Notes: generated by a model from the letters alone, not told the origin. Positions 10,739 through 19,656 are shown, numbered from the stretch's first letter. The stretch: 64,000 nt of DNA from Hippopus hippopus (GCA_946811185.2 OX328107.1:12675565-12739564), one strand, 5' to 3'. Translations and numbers: made by a program.

Positions 10739-11155
10739 CTAAAAAAGTTTATTTAAAACATTTTGAAACTGGTTACCTCTAGATAACTCTTTTAGAATGT
10801 ACAAACATAAATGACCACAAAATACTTGTCCAGCTTGTTGTAATTGGTCAGTATTGTACTGTATTGGGCTTTTTAAATAATCTCGAATTTCAATAGGTGG
10901 TTGTATGCCATAACTATCAAAATAAATTTTAGTTTTACCATTTTTATACCAAGCGACCCAATGTGTACCAGGGCCATTACTTTTATCAAAGTTTACTATA
11001 CCACATTCTTTTTTACTCGGTTTTCTCGGTAATGTATCTAGTAAAAAAACTCCTCTAAAATAAGGAATCTTTAATCTTTTTACGGCACCCTCTAATTCGA
11101 AATTGTTCAACGGTTTATTCGGTAAAATTACGTTTTCAATCGAAATATTTGACAT
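10739..11155 (-). CDS. pro: adenain-type cysteine protease (virion maturation)
   Basis: 138 residues. The catalytic order of adenovirus-type/Ulp1-like cysteine proteases is visible: His65 in GTHWVAWY, Asp80 in YFDSYG, Gln106/107 as oxyanion residue and Cys113 in FCGHLCLY. The size is slightly short but complete for Polinton proteases. In the family it cleaves capsid and core precursors at GG-type sites, and such sites appear in the proteins at 14,198 and 16,931. The start follows TATAAAAAAAAATG on the minus strand. It lies between integrase and fibre in one minus-strand block. Confidence 0.9.
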   Translation of the reverse strand: MSNISIENVILPNKPLNNFELEGAVKRLKIPYFRGVFLLDTLPRKPSKKECGIVNFDKSNGPGTHWVAWYKNGKTKIYFDSYGIQPPIEIRDYLKSPIQYNTDQLQQAGQVFCGHLCLYILKELSRGNQFQNVLNKLF

Positions 11156-11166
11156 TTTTTTTATAG

Positions 11167-12060
11167 TTAAATATTTCTAATATCTTTATTGTCAACCCAC
11201 GAATTAAATTCATCGGGATAACCTTTCCACTTTACGAGAGATTTCTTTTTTCCTTTTTTAATAACCTTTTCTATCCTATACAGCTCTTGACTGGTTTTCT
11301 GCAGTTCAGGTTCATAAAAGGTACCTTGTATTTCTTTTCCATTAAAATCTTTAATTTTATATGTTATAGGTGATGTAAGTTTTACTTCAGAAACTGTAAA
11401 AACCTCCTCAGTCCATCTTGTTGTATAACCTTTTTCAAAAGTCTTTTTCTTTTTAGTTATCCTTACTTTATCTCCAACGGAAAACTTAGGATTAAAGTCT
11501 TTTATTTCTAAATGATCGGGGTAAAGATTTCTCCAAACTCTCGTTTCATTTTCTTTTTTACTAGCGTCTACCGGTGTCATCTTAATAGATGAATGCCTCG
11601 TGTTATTATATTTTTTAACCAAATCCGGTAGCACATTAATGTAAACGTTTGTAGAGTTAGCGGAGAAATACTTCCACATTTTTTCCTTCATTGTCCTAAT
11701 CCATCTCTCAACCACACTAGATTTTTCCTCATTTTCGGTAGAATATAATTCAACCAAGTCTTTTACATCTTTGTTATAAAACTCTTTACCCTTATCCACC
11801 CACATTTTTTCAGGTTTTCTCTCATTAAAAATACTTTTTAATGCTATAGCAACAGATTTTCCTGTTTTATCTTTTAATGGCACCAGATATCCATATTTAG
11901 AAAAGATATCAATGACAGCGAGAAGGTATTTAACACCACGATTAAACTTAGAAAATGCTTGCATGTCTACTAAATCCGCAGTCCATATCCTATCTATACC
12001 GTTTACTCTAACTCTCCTTTTCTTAAATTTTCTTTTTACGGGTTTATGTAATTCTTCCGT
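11167..12060 (-). CDS. int: retroviral-type integrase with C-terminal chromodomain
   Basis: The open frame from the first ATG (11,964) gives 265 residues but leaves out the first catalytic Asp, which lies upstream in the same frame in IWTADLVD. The real product must therefore begin upstream, and the frame stays open back to an A11 run at about 12,065-12,075. In ATG numbering the second Asp is D57 (WVDKGKEF) and the Glu is E86 (SVVERW). About 28 residues separate them, fewer than the ~35 typical of the superfamily. The C-terminus has a chromodomain (YRIEKVIKKG, LVKWKGYPDEFNSW). No HHCC zinc domain is visible. It joins ends of the linear element to the target. The short spacing may impair it. 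Confidence 0.85.
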   Translation of the reverse strand, partial: TEELHKPVKRKFKKRRVRVNGIDRIWTADLVDMQAFSKFNRGVKYLLAVIDIFSKYGYLVPLKDKTGKSVAIALKSIFNERKPEKMWVDKGKEFYNKDVKDLVELYSTENEEKSSVVERWIRTMKEKMWKYFSANSTNVYINVLPDLVKKYNNTRHSSIKMTPVDASKKENETRVWRNLYPDHLEIKDFNPKFSVGDKVRITKKKKTFEKGYTTRWTEEVFTVSEVKLTSPITYKIKDFNGKEIQGTFYEPELQKTSQELYRIEKVIKKGKKKSLVKWKGYPDEFNSWVDNKDIRNI

Positions 12061-12368
12061 TAAATTTTTTTTTTTACTCCCATTCCAAATTTCATTTTTG
12101 TTCCAATGAGTCTACTTACCAAACCTCTTTCCATTTTTTCTCTAATACTAGGATTGTAAATACCTTCTAACTCCGTTAACATATTCTTATCACACACTGC
12201 GTTTCTTGTAGCAGTATCGTTGTGTTGAAGATAGCAAACATCATGGTGATAAGCAGCTTTATCAACACGGTTTATAGGTTTACTCCACTCTTTTGGTGTT
12301 AAATCTGGATTGAGTCTTTTATTTAGTTTGGTACCTGGCCCTGTAAAATTGTGCCCTGGTAGATGCAT
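12060..12368 (-). CDS. parvovirus-type phospholipase A2 domain
   Basis: 102 residues from the internal Met. It has the calcium-loop-like GPGT (in LPGHNFTGPGTKL) and the catalytic His-Asp pair in RVDKAAYHHDVCY, the layout of parvoviral capsid PLA2 domains, which breach endosomal membranes. The open frame extends upstream of this Met to an A10 run, beyond which the zinc-ribbon ORF lies in another frame. At its 3' end it runs into an A11 tract and the integrase frame. Whether this is a separate protein or the middle of a fused product is unresolved. Confidence 0.75.
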   Translation of the reverse strand: MHLPGHNFTGPGTKLNKRLNPDLTPKEWSKPINRVDKAAYHHDVCYLQHNDTATRNAVCDKNMLTELEGIYNPSIREKMERGLVSRLIGTKMKFGMGVKKKI

Positions 12369-12397
12369 TTCAACAGGTAAATTATTTATAAATTTAT

Positions 12398-12553
12398 TTA
12401 ATATACTACTCCCGGTAGTTTTTTTTTTATAAATTGTGATTTAGTTATTCCACAAATAACGCATTTCCCCTGCATCATATTTTTTCCATTTTTAGAAACA
12501 GAATATTTTATATCATTCGTATCTGTATGTTTTTTACATTTAACACAATACAT
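12398..12553 (-). CDS. small zinc-ribbon ORF upstream of the PLA2 domain
   Basis: 51 residues. Two Cys-x2-Cys pairs, YCVKCKKHT at the start and KCVICGITKS at 30-39, make a zinc ribbon of the DUF5679-like kind seen in virus-like elements. The frame ends shortly after a ten-A run, where a frame change would lead into the PLA2 segment. As I recall the family, ribbon and PLA2 are often one protein, so this is probably its N-terminus. It is divergent from the ATPase gene with a TATATAAAAAAA signal between them. Confidence 0.65.
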   Translation of the reverse strand: MYCVKCKKHTDTNDIKYSVSKNGKNMMQGKCVICGITKSQFIKKKLPGVVY

Positions 12554-12591
12554 GTTGTTTTATATAAAAAAATAAAAATATTTAAATAAAA

Positions 12592-13374
12592 ATGGATATT
12601 ATGAACTTATCATGGAATGAAGTAGTATCAAAGAGATTTAATCACTCCCTTTTACCAAAAAGTATTAGGGGTTTAATTATAGGTAAATCATCATGTGGTA
12701 AAACTACTTTATTGTTAAACCTTTTACTCAGACCAGATTGGCTTGACTACAACGATTTAAATGTTTTTGGAAAAAGCCTTTTTCAACCGGAATACCGAAT
12801 ACTAAAAAAGGCTTTTGAAGAAAAACTACCGAAAGAATGTATCTTAAGATTGTTTAACATGCGTGATGACATACAAGAAGTAAACATTCCACCAATAGCT
12901 TTAGTTGAAGAATGGGCTAAAACGATTAAAAACAAATCGGATATAAATTGCAACTTCTTTGAAAATGCTAGTGATGTACCTGACCCGAGAGAGTTAAACT
13001 TAGAAAATAAAAATTTAATAATTTTCGATGATATACTTTTAGAAAAGCAAAATAAATGTGAGTGTTACTACGTTCGAGGAAGGCATAGTAATGTTGACTG
13101 CTTTTACCTCTCCCAGAATTATTTTAGACTACCAAGGCAAACTATTAGAGAAAACGCTAATTTTATTTGCCTTTTCCCACAAGACCTAAAAAACCTTAAT
13201 CATATTTATAGCGATCATGTAGGTGAAGATATGCCTAAGGATGAGTTTAGAAAGTTTTGTCAAACAGCATGGGAAAGACCACACGGTTTCGCTATTATTG
13301 ACTTAACCAGTAAAAAACATGGTGGAAAGTATAGAAACGGTCTTGATAACTTCTACATACCTAAATCAGTATAA
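12592..13374 (+). CDS. atp: genome-packaging ATPase (A32/FtsK-HerA type)
   Basis: 260 residues. Walker A is GKSSCGKTT at 31-39 and Walker B is LIIFDD at about 142-147, preceded by a short N-terminal segment as in Polinton and NCLDV A32-like ATPases. It would pump the element's DNA into capsids. It is first in a long + strand block of virion genes. Length is normal and no key residue is missing. Confidence 0.9.
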   Translation: MDIMNLSWNEVVSKRFNHSLLPKSIRGLIIGKSSCGKTTLLLNLLLRPDWLDYNDLNVFGKSLFQPEYRILKKAFEEKLPKECILRLFNMRDDIQEVNIPPIALVEEWAKTIKNKSDINCNFFENASDVPDPRELNLENKNLIIFDDILLEKQNKCECYYVRGRHSNVDCFYLSQNYFRLPRQTIRENANFICLFPQDLKNLNHIYSDHVGEDMPKDEFRKFCQTAWERPHGFAIIDLTSKKHGGKYRNGLDNFYIPKSV

Positions 13375-13395
13375 AAAATATTTAAATATTATAAA

Positions 13396-14169
13396 ATGGA
13401 AGAACTTTTAGGACAAATTGTAGAAAATACGAGCCATAAATCATCATCTCAAATCATAGTAAGCGACAACAAAACACGTTTTAGAACAAGGTTTAATCCT
13501 CCAATTCAACTGGAAAAGAATAAAGTATATGAAATAGCTATGGTAAACCTTGAAACTTACTACTCTTTTCCAAACATTGATGAAACGAACAACACATTCG
13601 TTTATTCTCCAGACAATGGCACCACATGGATTAAAATAAAAATACCTGAAGGAAGTTATGACCTCGTTGACATTAATGATACGATTCGTCAGGAAATGAG
13701 AAAAAATGACCATTACGATAGAGTTAATGAAGAGTATCCTATTAACTTTTCTGCGAACACTAATACCCTAAAGTCTGTTCTTATTATTGATAATAATTAT
13801 CAAGTAGATTTTAATCAACCAGGTTCCATCGCTAAAGTATTAGGATTTACTCGAGCTAAATATACGCAAGGATTTCATGAGTCAGAGGATGTAGTAAACA
13901 TTCTTAGCATAAATAGTTTGCTAGTTAACATAGATATTATCTCAGGAAGTTACGTTAATGGTACACCAAGAAATACTATTTACTCTTTTTTCCCAGATGT
14001 TGCACCTGGATATAAGATAATTGAGTCACCAGTTAATTTAGTATACTTACCAATAACGTTAAATGAAATACATAACCTAAATGTAGATATTACGGACCAA
14101 GATGGTAATTTACTAAATCTTAGAGGTGAAAAATTAACGATTAGGTTTCATATTAGAGAAGCGAGATAA
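13396..14169 (+). CDS. penton / minor capsid protein (single jelly-roll)
   Basis: 257 residues. The N-terminal part with KVYEIAMVNLETYYSFPNI, the NTIYSFFPDVAPGYKIIESP segment and the LRGEKLTIRFHIREAR end match the Polinton minor capsid (PY) family as I recall it; these form pentons at capsid vertices. It lies between the ATPase and the pX-like gene, the usual position. TATAAA abuts the ATG. No signal peptide or membrane segment. Confidence 0.82.
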   Translation: MEELLGQIVENTSHKSSSQIIVSDNKTRFRTRFNPPIQLEKNKVYEIAMVNLETYYSFPNIDETNNTFVYSPDNGTTWIKIKIPEGSYDLVDINDTIRQEMRKNDHYDRVNEEYPINFSANTNTLKSVLIIDNNYQVDFNQPGSIAKVLGFTRAKYTQGFHESEDVVNILSINSLLVNIDIISGSYVNGTPRNTIYSFFPDVAPGYKIIESPVNLVYLPITLNEIHNLNVDITDQDGNLLNLRGEKLTIRFHIREAR

Positions 14170-14197
14170 GCTAAATAAAAAAATACTCGTATATAAA

Positions 14198-14782
14198 ATG
14201 ACAAGTTACACTAATGTTAAAGTAAATATATCTGAAGGGCAAAAACAAAAACTTCAACATGCTGTTAAAGCTAGTTGCCCAGTAAGTATTCGTTTAGGTC
14301 ATGAAGATTTACAAGGTAATGATGTTTTAGCAATTACCAATTCACAAGCAAAGAAAATGGCTAAAGCCTATGAGGATGGTGTGGGTATAACTATTAGAAT
14401 GACTACAAAACAACTTAAACATAACATGAAAATAGAGGGAGGTTTCCTCGGAATGTTAGCTGGGTTAGCTGCTAGGGCTTTACCGATGCTTGCAAAAACC
14501 GTTTTACCAGCTTTAGGTGTTGGTGCTCTTTCTGGATTAGCTCAAACAGGTGTTCAAAAAGCTATGGGGTCAGGTCTTTACCTTAAAAAAGGAGGATGTG
14601 TTTGTCAAGTTGAAACTGATGGAAGTGGATTATACTTAAAACCATATAAAGGTAAAGGATTAGAGTCTGTTGGTGATGGGTTGTATTTAAAGCAAGGAGG
14701 AAAAATGTATGATGGAAAAGGACTTTTACTTGGACCTAATAGCCCATTTGCTAATATCCCTATCCTAGGGGCTATATTATAA
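14198..14782 (+). CDS. pX-like virion peptide precursor
   Basis: 194 residues. An IEGG at 79-82, a good adenain cleavage site, is followed by a long hydrophobic, alanine/leucine-rich stretch (FLGMLAGLAARALPMLAK and on to ~118). The tail has a repeated GxGLYLK motif: GSGLYLKKGG, GSGLYLKPYK, GDGLYLKQGG, GKGLLLGPN. Similar proteins in adintovirus-like elements have been compared with adenovirus pX. Likely processed by the element's protease and associated with genome or membrane; the precise role is inference. TATAAA directly precedes the ATG. Confidence 0.65.
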   Translation: MTSYTNVKVNISEGQKQKLQHAVKASCPVSIRLGHEDLQGNDVLAITNSQAKKMAKAYEDGVGITIRMTTKQLKHNMKIEGGFLGMLAGLAARALPMLAKTVLPALGVGALSGLAQTGVQKAMGSGLYLKKGGCVCQVETDGSGLYLKPYKGKGLESVGDGLYLKQGGKMYDGKGLLLGPNSPFANIPILGAIL

Positions 14783-14805
14783 ATATTATTTACAATAAAT
14801 AAAAA

Positions 14806-15183
14806 ATGGATATACATAAATTTGGTATAAAACCTAATATTACTACCCAACATAAAACTATATTTTGGAAACCTCATTTACATGGAGTAAGATATCAACC
14901 CTTAAAACAAGATTCTCTAAAATGGAAAATATACTCACAAGTAACTACCAAGATTCCTCCTAATAATGGTATGAGAGTTCCGTTAGGATTTGGTTATATA
15001 ACTACACGAGGAGTTGTAGTGATATCTATTAGTAATAAATGGAAAGATAGTTTAACCATTTCTAATGGTATACATCTTGATAATGATGTTAATGATATCT
15101 TAGTCTACATTTATAATTTCTCACAAAAACCAATCGAAATACCTGAGGGAGAGTTATTCTGCTATCTAAAATATTTGCCATAA
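14806..15183 (+). CDS. small protein with dUTPase-like fold features
   Basis: 125 residues. The pattern of alternating beta strands, a central VPLGFGYITTRGVVVISIS, a turn GIHLDNDVNDILVYIYNFS and the end IEIPEGELFCYLKYLP resembles the trimeric dUTPase barrel (product turn, then an I-x-x-G-x-R/E-hydrophobic-L strand). The canonical catalytic Asp-Tyr-Arg-Gly turn and the Gly-Arg-Ser-Ser loop are not seen. If related, it may be a structural, non-enzymatic derivative. Otherwise it is an uncharacterised Polinton protein. Confidence 0.45.
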   Translation: MDIHKFGIKPNITTQHKTIFWKPHLHGVRYQPLKQDSLKWKIYSQVTTKIPPNNGMRVPLGFGYITTRGVVVISISNKWKDSLTISNGIHLDNDVNDILVYIYNFSQKPIEIPEGELFCYLKYLP

Positions 15184-15204
15184 AAAAATTATTATATTTA
15201 TAAA

Positions 15205-15864
15205 ATGGCAGATACAGATCAGAAACACCCTAATAAAATATATCCTATATTACCAGGTACCGCAAGCGCTCCACCTATTGAAATGGAAACAATGGATAAT
15301 GGCCATTCTTATAGACTTAAAAAAATATCTGAAGTACAAAATTTCCTAAAGAAGGAAATAAATGAAAGGGAGAGATTGAATAAGAAATATGCTAGAATGG
15401 CTAAAGTAGTTGATAATGTTGAAGGTGCATTGGTTGTTGTTTCATTAGCGTTAGGTGGTGCAGGTGTTATTTTGCTTTCAACAGTTGCCGCGGCACCTGT
15501 TGCTGTTGGATTAGAGAGTGCCGCTGGCGTAATTGGTCTTTCTTCATTGGTTAGTAAAATATTTGTTAGGAAAACTACTGCTAAAGCTGAAAAACATTTG
15601 AAAATACAAACTCTTGCTGCTGCTAAACTTAATACTATAGATAATCATGTATCAAAAGCTTTAATGGATAACCACATATCTGATGATGAGTTTAAGTTGA
15701 TAATGGATGAAATGAATAAATATGAAGATATGAAGAGTGAAATAAGAAGTAAATTTAGGAAGAAGGTAACAACAGAAGAAAAGGAAAGTTTGATTGAGAA
15801 AGGGAGGCAAGAAGCAGAGGAGTCCTTTCGGAGGCTTCTTAAAAACAAACCTACTGTCAATTAA
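15205..15864 (+). CDS. membrane protein with two helices and coiled-coil tail
   Basis: 219 residues. A charged helical segment (SYRLKKISEVQNFLKKE) is followed by two hydrophobic helices at about 74-94 and 97-120, then a highly charged helical C-terminus. I recall the SYRLKKISEVQNFL type as recurring in animal Polintons, function unknown. A membrane-remodelling or holin-like role is possible but unproven. TATAAA abuts the ATG. Confidence 0.65.
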   Translation: MADTDQKHPNKIYPILPGTASAPPIEMETMDNGHSYRLKKISEVQNFLKKEINERERLNKKYARMAKVVDNVEGALVVVSLALGGAGVILLSTVAAAPVAVGLESAAGVIGLSSLVSKIFVRKTTAKAEKHLKIQTLAAAKLNTIDNHVSKALMDNHISDDEFKLIMDEMNKYEDMKSEIRSKFRKKVTTEEKESLIEKGRQEAEESFRRLLKNKPTVN

Positions 15865-15923
15865 GTTACCTAAATTACCTAAGTTTAGATGTAAATGTCA
15901 ATGTGAAATAGGAGATGAATAAA

Positions 15924-15954
15924 TATATAAAAGCATTATATATGCTCTTATATA
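15924..15954. terminator. AT-rich hairpin after the membrane-protein gene
   Basis: TATATAAAAGCA and TGCTCTTATATA pair with one mismatch over a 7-base loop. It lies in the 188-bp gap after 15,864 and may be a 3'-end signal. Confidence 0.5.
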
Positions 15955-15956
15955 TT

Positions 15957-16039
15957 AAAATCTATGATAAAAACTATGTTAAAATCTACGATAAAAACTA
16001 TGTTAAAAACTATGATAAAATCTATGTTAAAAAAATATG
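15957..16039 (+). repeat. short tandem repeat upstream of the 290-residue gene
   Basis: Alternating units of the type AAAATCTATGATAAAAACTATGTT repeat imperfectly with a period of ~17 bp in the 5' flank of the gene at 16,053. It might be a regulatory array; no known protein site is recognised. Confidence 0.
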
Positions 16040-16052
16040 TTGCTAATTAAAA

Positions 16053-16925
16053 ATGTCATTTCTAAAAATAACTGACCCTACAAAAAGAGACTTAATTGTA
16101 AAAGAGTATCTCGAAACGAAAAAGAATATTCGTGATAATCTACTAGCAGAGAGAACAGGTGAACAACAACTTCAAACTGATTTGTCAAAGTTTTTTAAAC
16201 CTATAACGGAAACGCAAAAAGCTACAACAAAGGAGATTACAGAGGGGCTTAAACCTATTAAAGAAGGTATCGAACAGTTACCACAAGCTATTAAGCTACC
16301 AGCTTATCCATCAATAGAAGCTTATCCCTCTGGAAAAAAACCAAATCTTGAGGAATATCAAGGTACATTTGAAATTGGGCCACTTGCAGAGGAGTATCTA
16401 ACAAAAGCTCTTACTGAAGATGATGCTGATAAAACATGGGGATTATATGATAAAGATAAAAAATTTTATATTGGTAGAAAAATGGTTTTAATTGAGCATG
16501 ATGATATTATTCTTGGTACAGATACGTATATAGGAACACCTGGTTTATGGGAGTTAATTGTCTCTAGAAACCCTAGAAACATTTATACGAATGAAGATTA
16601 TACAAATTATTCAGAGTTAATGAGACGAACCAGCGCTCTTCATAAAGGTAACGACCCGGATAATCCACGTCCTAAAAGTTCTAGAAGTAAAAAATGGACT
16701 GAAATTCTTAGTCGTATTTGGTATAATAGAAAAAAGTATGATGGAAGAGGAATTGTTATCCCATCTGACCCTAACGCATTAATAGAAAGACTAGACCTGT
16801 TGATGGCAAGTAAAAAAGCAGGTAATACAGGTGTAAGAAATGAGTTAGTGAGTATTTGTGATGAATTAAAAAGACAAGGTGTTTTAAATTCACACGATTA
16901 TAAAAATTTAATGTCTATACTATAA
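16053..16925 (+). CDS. conserved Polinton virion-associated protein, function unknown
   Basis: 290 residues. The N-terminal ~90 residues are helical and charged (MSFLKITDPTKRDLIVKEYL start), followed by a folded part with LGTDTYIGTPGLWELIV, NYSELMRRTSALHK and a C-terminal helical region (GNTGVRNELVSICDELKRQG). I recall this combination as a common Polinton protein of unknown function, always among virion genes. No catalytic motif is visible. The stop nearly touches the next gene's leader. Confidence 0.65.
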   Translation: MSFLKITDPTKRDLIVKEYLETKKNIRDNLLAERTGEQQLQTDLSKFFKPITETQKATTKEITEGLKPIKEGIEQLPQAIKLPAYPSIEAYPSGKKPNLEEYQGTFEIGPLAEEYLTKALTEDDADKTWGLYDKDKKFYIGRKMVLIEHDDIILGTDTYIGTPGLWELIVSRNPRNIYTNEDYTNYSELMRRTSALHKGNDPDNPRPKSSRSKKWTEILSRIWYNRKKYDGRGIVIPSDPNALIERLDLLMASKKAGNTGVRNELVSICDELKRQGVLNSHDYKNLMSIL

Positions 16926-16930
16926 AAAAG

Positions 16931-17314
16931 ATGATAATCACTAAGAAACACGGATTTAAAACAAGATATTCATACGGTGGTTCCGGGATCTTTGATAGTA
17001 TTGCTAACTTTTTAGCGAGGCTTTTTACTAGTAGTACAGCTAAACAAATTGCGTCTTCTGCCCTTGATGTAGGAAAGAGTGTAGCTAAGGAAGGAGCAAA
17101 GAAAGCTCTAGAGGTTGGAAAAAGTGCAGCAGTAGAAGCAGGAAAAAAATTAGTTACGAAAGCTTTAACACCAAAATCAAAACAAATTTTACAAAAATAT
17201 AATGATACTCCTCCTAAAACACAAAACATTAGTACATTAATAGATGGAAGTGCCATTGCTATTCAAGACATAGTTAAAAGGTTAAACAGTGGAGCGGGTA
17301 TTAAAACAGTATGA
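16931..17314 (+). CDS. pVI-like membrane-lytic precursor (putative)
   Basis: 127 residues, lysine- and alanine-rich. After a short basic leader a YGG (15-17) is followed by an amphipathic helix, SGIFDSIANFLARLF, the layout of adenovirus protein VI: a protease-removed leader, then a membrane-active helix. The residue four before the presumed cut is Ser, not ideal for adenain. The middle holds a repeated alanine/lysine helix (KSVAKEGAKKALEVGKSAA). TATAAAAAAG abuts the ATG, only six bases after the preceding gene. Confidence 0.6.
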   Translation: MIITKKHGFKTRYSYGGSGIFDSIANFLARLFTSSTAKQIASSALDVGKSVAKEGAKKALEVGKSAAVEAGKKLVTKALTPKSKQILQKYNDTPPKTQNISTLIDGSAIAIQDIVKRLNSGAGIKTV

Positions 17315-17350
17315 ATAAGTTAAGAAAATTATATTCATTATAAAAAAAGA

Positions 17351-17704
17351 ATGTTAAATTTTAATCGTGTAGATCATGAAAAATACAATACTGCTACTAT
17401 TGAAATAGTAGGCGCTTCTTTAAACATAAAAGATTGTGAAATCCTTGAAATTAATAAAACGAAATATAATTATAAAAAAGCTGTTGTGAAGTTATCTCCT
17501 GAAAAGGTAACCAAGATGAAAGAGATTGAGGAAAAGGTGAATGAATATTTAAAAAATTTGGGTATACCTGAAATAAAACTTGTATACGGTAATAGAGTTT
17601 ATCCTAAAGCTATACTGAATACTGCAAAAAGCATTAAACTTCGAGGTGTGTTTGTTAATGATAATAATAAGTCTTTTCCCCAACTTTATTTTGAACAATT
17701 ATAA
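17351..17704 (+). CDS. uncharacterised 117-residue protein
   Basis: Mixed alpha/beta protein with a charged central helix (SPEKVTKMKEIEEKVNEYLK) and an end SIKLRGVFVNDNNKSFPQLY. The last segment has an OB-fold-like strand-turn look, but no motif supports a firm call. It sits just before the capsid gene with TATAAA at its start. Its stop lies inside a perfect hairpin. Confidence 0.6.
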   Translation: MLNFNRVDHEKYNTATIEIVGASLNIKDCEILEINKTKYNYKKAVVKLSPEKVTKMKEIEEKVNEYLKNLGIPEIKLVYGNRVYPKAILNTAKSIKLRGVFVNDNNKSFPQLYFEQL

Positions 17705-17731
17705 TTTTTATTTCATTTAAAAATTATAATT
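17697..17731. terminator. 14-bp perfect hairpin over a stop codon
   Basis: Bases 17,697-17,710 pair with 17,718-17,731 across a 7-base loop. The TAA of the 117-residue gene (17,702-17,704) is inside the stem. It precedes the capsid gene and is a candidate 3'-end-forming signal. Confidence 0.6.
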
Positions 17732-17742
17732 ACTATTATAAA

Positions 17743-19029
17743 ATGGATATTCTAAAAATAACCGAACCAATTTTAAAAGATGATAGTATTAATGAGTATG
17801 AACACCATGAGTATGAACCAATCACTGGTACCAATCTCAACAACGCAGGAGGAGAAATTAGGATTAACATTGAGACTCAAGATATTTTTACTCATCCTAG
17901 TGAAAGTTATTTACTTATTATAGGCGAATTAGTAAGAAGTGATACTGGAGCAGTTTATGATGCTAACACTAATATTTCTTTAACAAACAATGGTCTCATG
18001 TATCTTTTTAAAAATATTAAGTATCAACTTTCGGGTATGGAGATTGAATCTGTATTGAATCCTGGCCAGGCTACTACAATGCTTGGTTTGTTAAAATATC
18101 CGGATGATTTCTCTAAATCACAAGGATTAAATCAATTGTGGTATAAAGATACAGCAGCTAACGCAGGTGCCGGAAACACTGGTTTTATTGTAAGAAGAAA
18201 TTATATTATTAATGACCCTCTTCCAAGAGGTACCTTTAGCTTCAGAGTTCCATTAAAACATATATTTGGTTTTTGTGATGATTATGATAAGATATTGTAT
18301 GGAATGAAGCAAACTCTCACATTAACGAGAAATAATGATAATGATGCAATCTTTCGAGATGGTGTTGCTCCTGCTGATGGTAGAATTAATTTACTTAGAG
18401 TATCTTGGTTTATACCACACGTGCTACCTGCAGATGAAGAGAAAATGCAACTTTATAAAATTATTGAGAAAAAAGAAAAAATACCGGTTGGATATAGAAT
18501 GAGGCAGTGTGACTCTATTGCGGTTCCCGAGTCAACATCATTTACCTGGAGACTTGCTGTCAAATCATCACCTGAAGTGCCACGTTTTATCATTGTCGGT
18601 TTTCAGACTGGTAAAAGCGGTGACCAACAACAAAATCCAGCTATATTTGACCATAGAAACGTTAAAAACATTTATGTTACGTTAAATGCTACTAGATATC
18701 CCGCTGTTGATTATAATCTCAGTTTTACCGCAAACCAATTTAGTAGAGTGTATGGGGACGCTTCTCTATTTAGGTCTAAGTTTTATAACATGAATGAAAT
18801 GGTGTCAAACCCTAACATTACTCCCTCAGATTATAAAACCCTTTATCCTTTGTTTTTGTTTGATGTTTCCAAACAGAGTGAGAAATTGAAATACTCTGTC
18901 ACTGATATCCAAATCAAAACATATTTTACTGAAAATGTGCTTGCAAATACAGAGGCATATGCTGTTATTATTAGTGATAGGTTAATTAACTTTCAGTCTG
19001 ATGGAAATAAAATGAGTGTAGTGTATTAA
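17743..19029 (+). CDS. MCP: major capsid protein (double jelly-roll)
   Basis: 428 residues. The N-terminal YEPITGTNLNNAGGEIRINI, LLIIGELVRSDTGAVY, LFKNIKYQLSGMEIES and YPDDFSKSQGLNQLWYKD, and the later RLAVKSSPEVPRFIIVGFQT and YLSF-type segments, match the Polinton major capsid family, which adopts the double jelly-roll fold of adenovirus hexon and related viruses. Intact, normal length. It forms the icosahedral shell with the penton protein. TATAAA abuts the ATG. Confidence 0.93.
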   Translation: MDILKITEPILKDDSINEYEHHEYEPITGTNLNNAGGEIRINIETQDIFTHPSESYLLIIGELVRSDTGAVYDANTNISLTNNGLMYLFKNIKYQLSGMEIESVLNPGQATTMLGLLKYPDDFSKSQGLNQLWYKDTAANAGAGNTGFIVRRNYIINDPLPRGTFSFRVPLKHIFGFCDDYDKILYGMKQTLTLTRNNDNDAIFRDGVAPADGRINLLRVSWFIPHVLPADEEKMQLYKIIEKKEKIPVGYRMRQCDSIAVPESTSFTWRLAVKSSPEVPRFIIVGFQTGKSGDQQQNPAIFDHRNVKNIYVTLNATRYPAVDYNLSFTANQFSRVYGDASLFRSKFYNMNEMVSNPNITPSDYKTLYPLFLFDVSKQSEKLKYSVTDIQIKTYFTENVLANTEAYAVIISDRLINFQSDGNKMSVVY

Positions 19030-19052
19030 GATTTTTTCTTTTTTATATAAAA

Positions 19053-19391
19053 ATGATAAAGACTACAGATTTAAAACAAATTCTTAAAGAAAATAATATA
19101 AATTTCTACTCATACTGGGATAAAAAACGTTTAGTTGAGTTGGTGAAAGAACATGGGTTGTATCCGAGTGATTCACCTAAAGAAGAAAAAAGCACAGACC
19201 CTAAGTTTGATAGATTACGCACCATTATGAAAAATCCTAAAAAAGTTAGTTTAGAGGATGTTGAAACTGGAGAAATAAAAACCTTTCCATCCATTTATAA
19301 AGCAGGTCAATTTATAGATCGCAGTCCACAAACGATTGAAAATTGGAATGGAAGGGTTTGGAAAGATAAATATAAGATTAACGTCTATTAA
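19053..19391 (+). CDS. SAP- and NUMOD-like DNA-binding protein
   Basis: 112 residues. The first ~35 residues (LKQILKENNINFYSYWDKKR) resemble a SAP helix-extended-helix. The last ~55 (DVETGEIKTFPSIYKAGQFI, then DRSPQTIENW) resemble the NUMOD1/IENR DNA-binding module usually attached to homing endonucleases. No nuclease domain is present. It may bind DNA during replication or packaging. Its last 14 bases overlap the minus-strand gene that ends at 19,378. Confidence 0.6.
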   Translation: MIKTTDLKQILKENNINFYSYWDKKRLVELVKEHGLYPSDSPKEEKSTDPKFDRLRTIMKNPKKVSLEDVETGEIKTFPSIYKAGQFIDRSPQTIENWNGRVWKDKYKINVY

Positions 19392-19620
19392 GTTTCCAAA
19401 GTCTCCAATACTTTTTTGGTATTAGGTTTTTATTTAAATCTGGTCTGATACCCCTACTAACAAGTCTTTCAACTAAATTATATTTAATTAGTTTTCTAAG
19501 ATCTATTTCACCATATCTTCTAGGTGCATTGGTTTTGCATAATTCTATTAATTCATTTCTGGTATATCTTTTCATAAAATTTACTTTATCATGATATGCT
19601 TCATCAATATATTTTAGCAT
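19378..19620 (-). CDS. small basic protein, tail-to-tail with the SAP gene
   Basis: 80 residues, basic (RYTRNELIELCK, DLRKLIKYNLVERL). A SAP-like helix pair is possible. Its start lies directly at a palindromic AT-rich block shared with the PolB promoter and follows a TATATATA-type leader, supporting expression. No function is assigned. Confidence 0.5.
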   Translation of the reverse strand: MLKYIDEAYHDKVNFMKRYTRNELIELCKTNAPRRYGEIDLRKLIKYNLVERLVSRGIRPDLNKNLIPKKYWRLWKLNRR

Positions 19621-19625
19621 TTTTT

Positions 19626-19656
19626 ATATATATATTAATAAGATTAATATATATAT
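19626..19656. promoter_or_regulatory. perfect palindrome between divergent genes
   Basis: ATATATATATTAAT at 19,626-19,639 and its exact inverse at 19,643-19,656 flank AAG. It lies between the minus-strand start at 19,620 and the PolB start at 19,710 and may act as a bidirectional promoter. Confidence 0.5.
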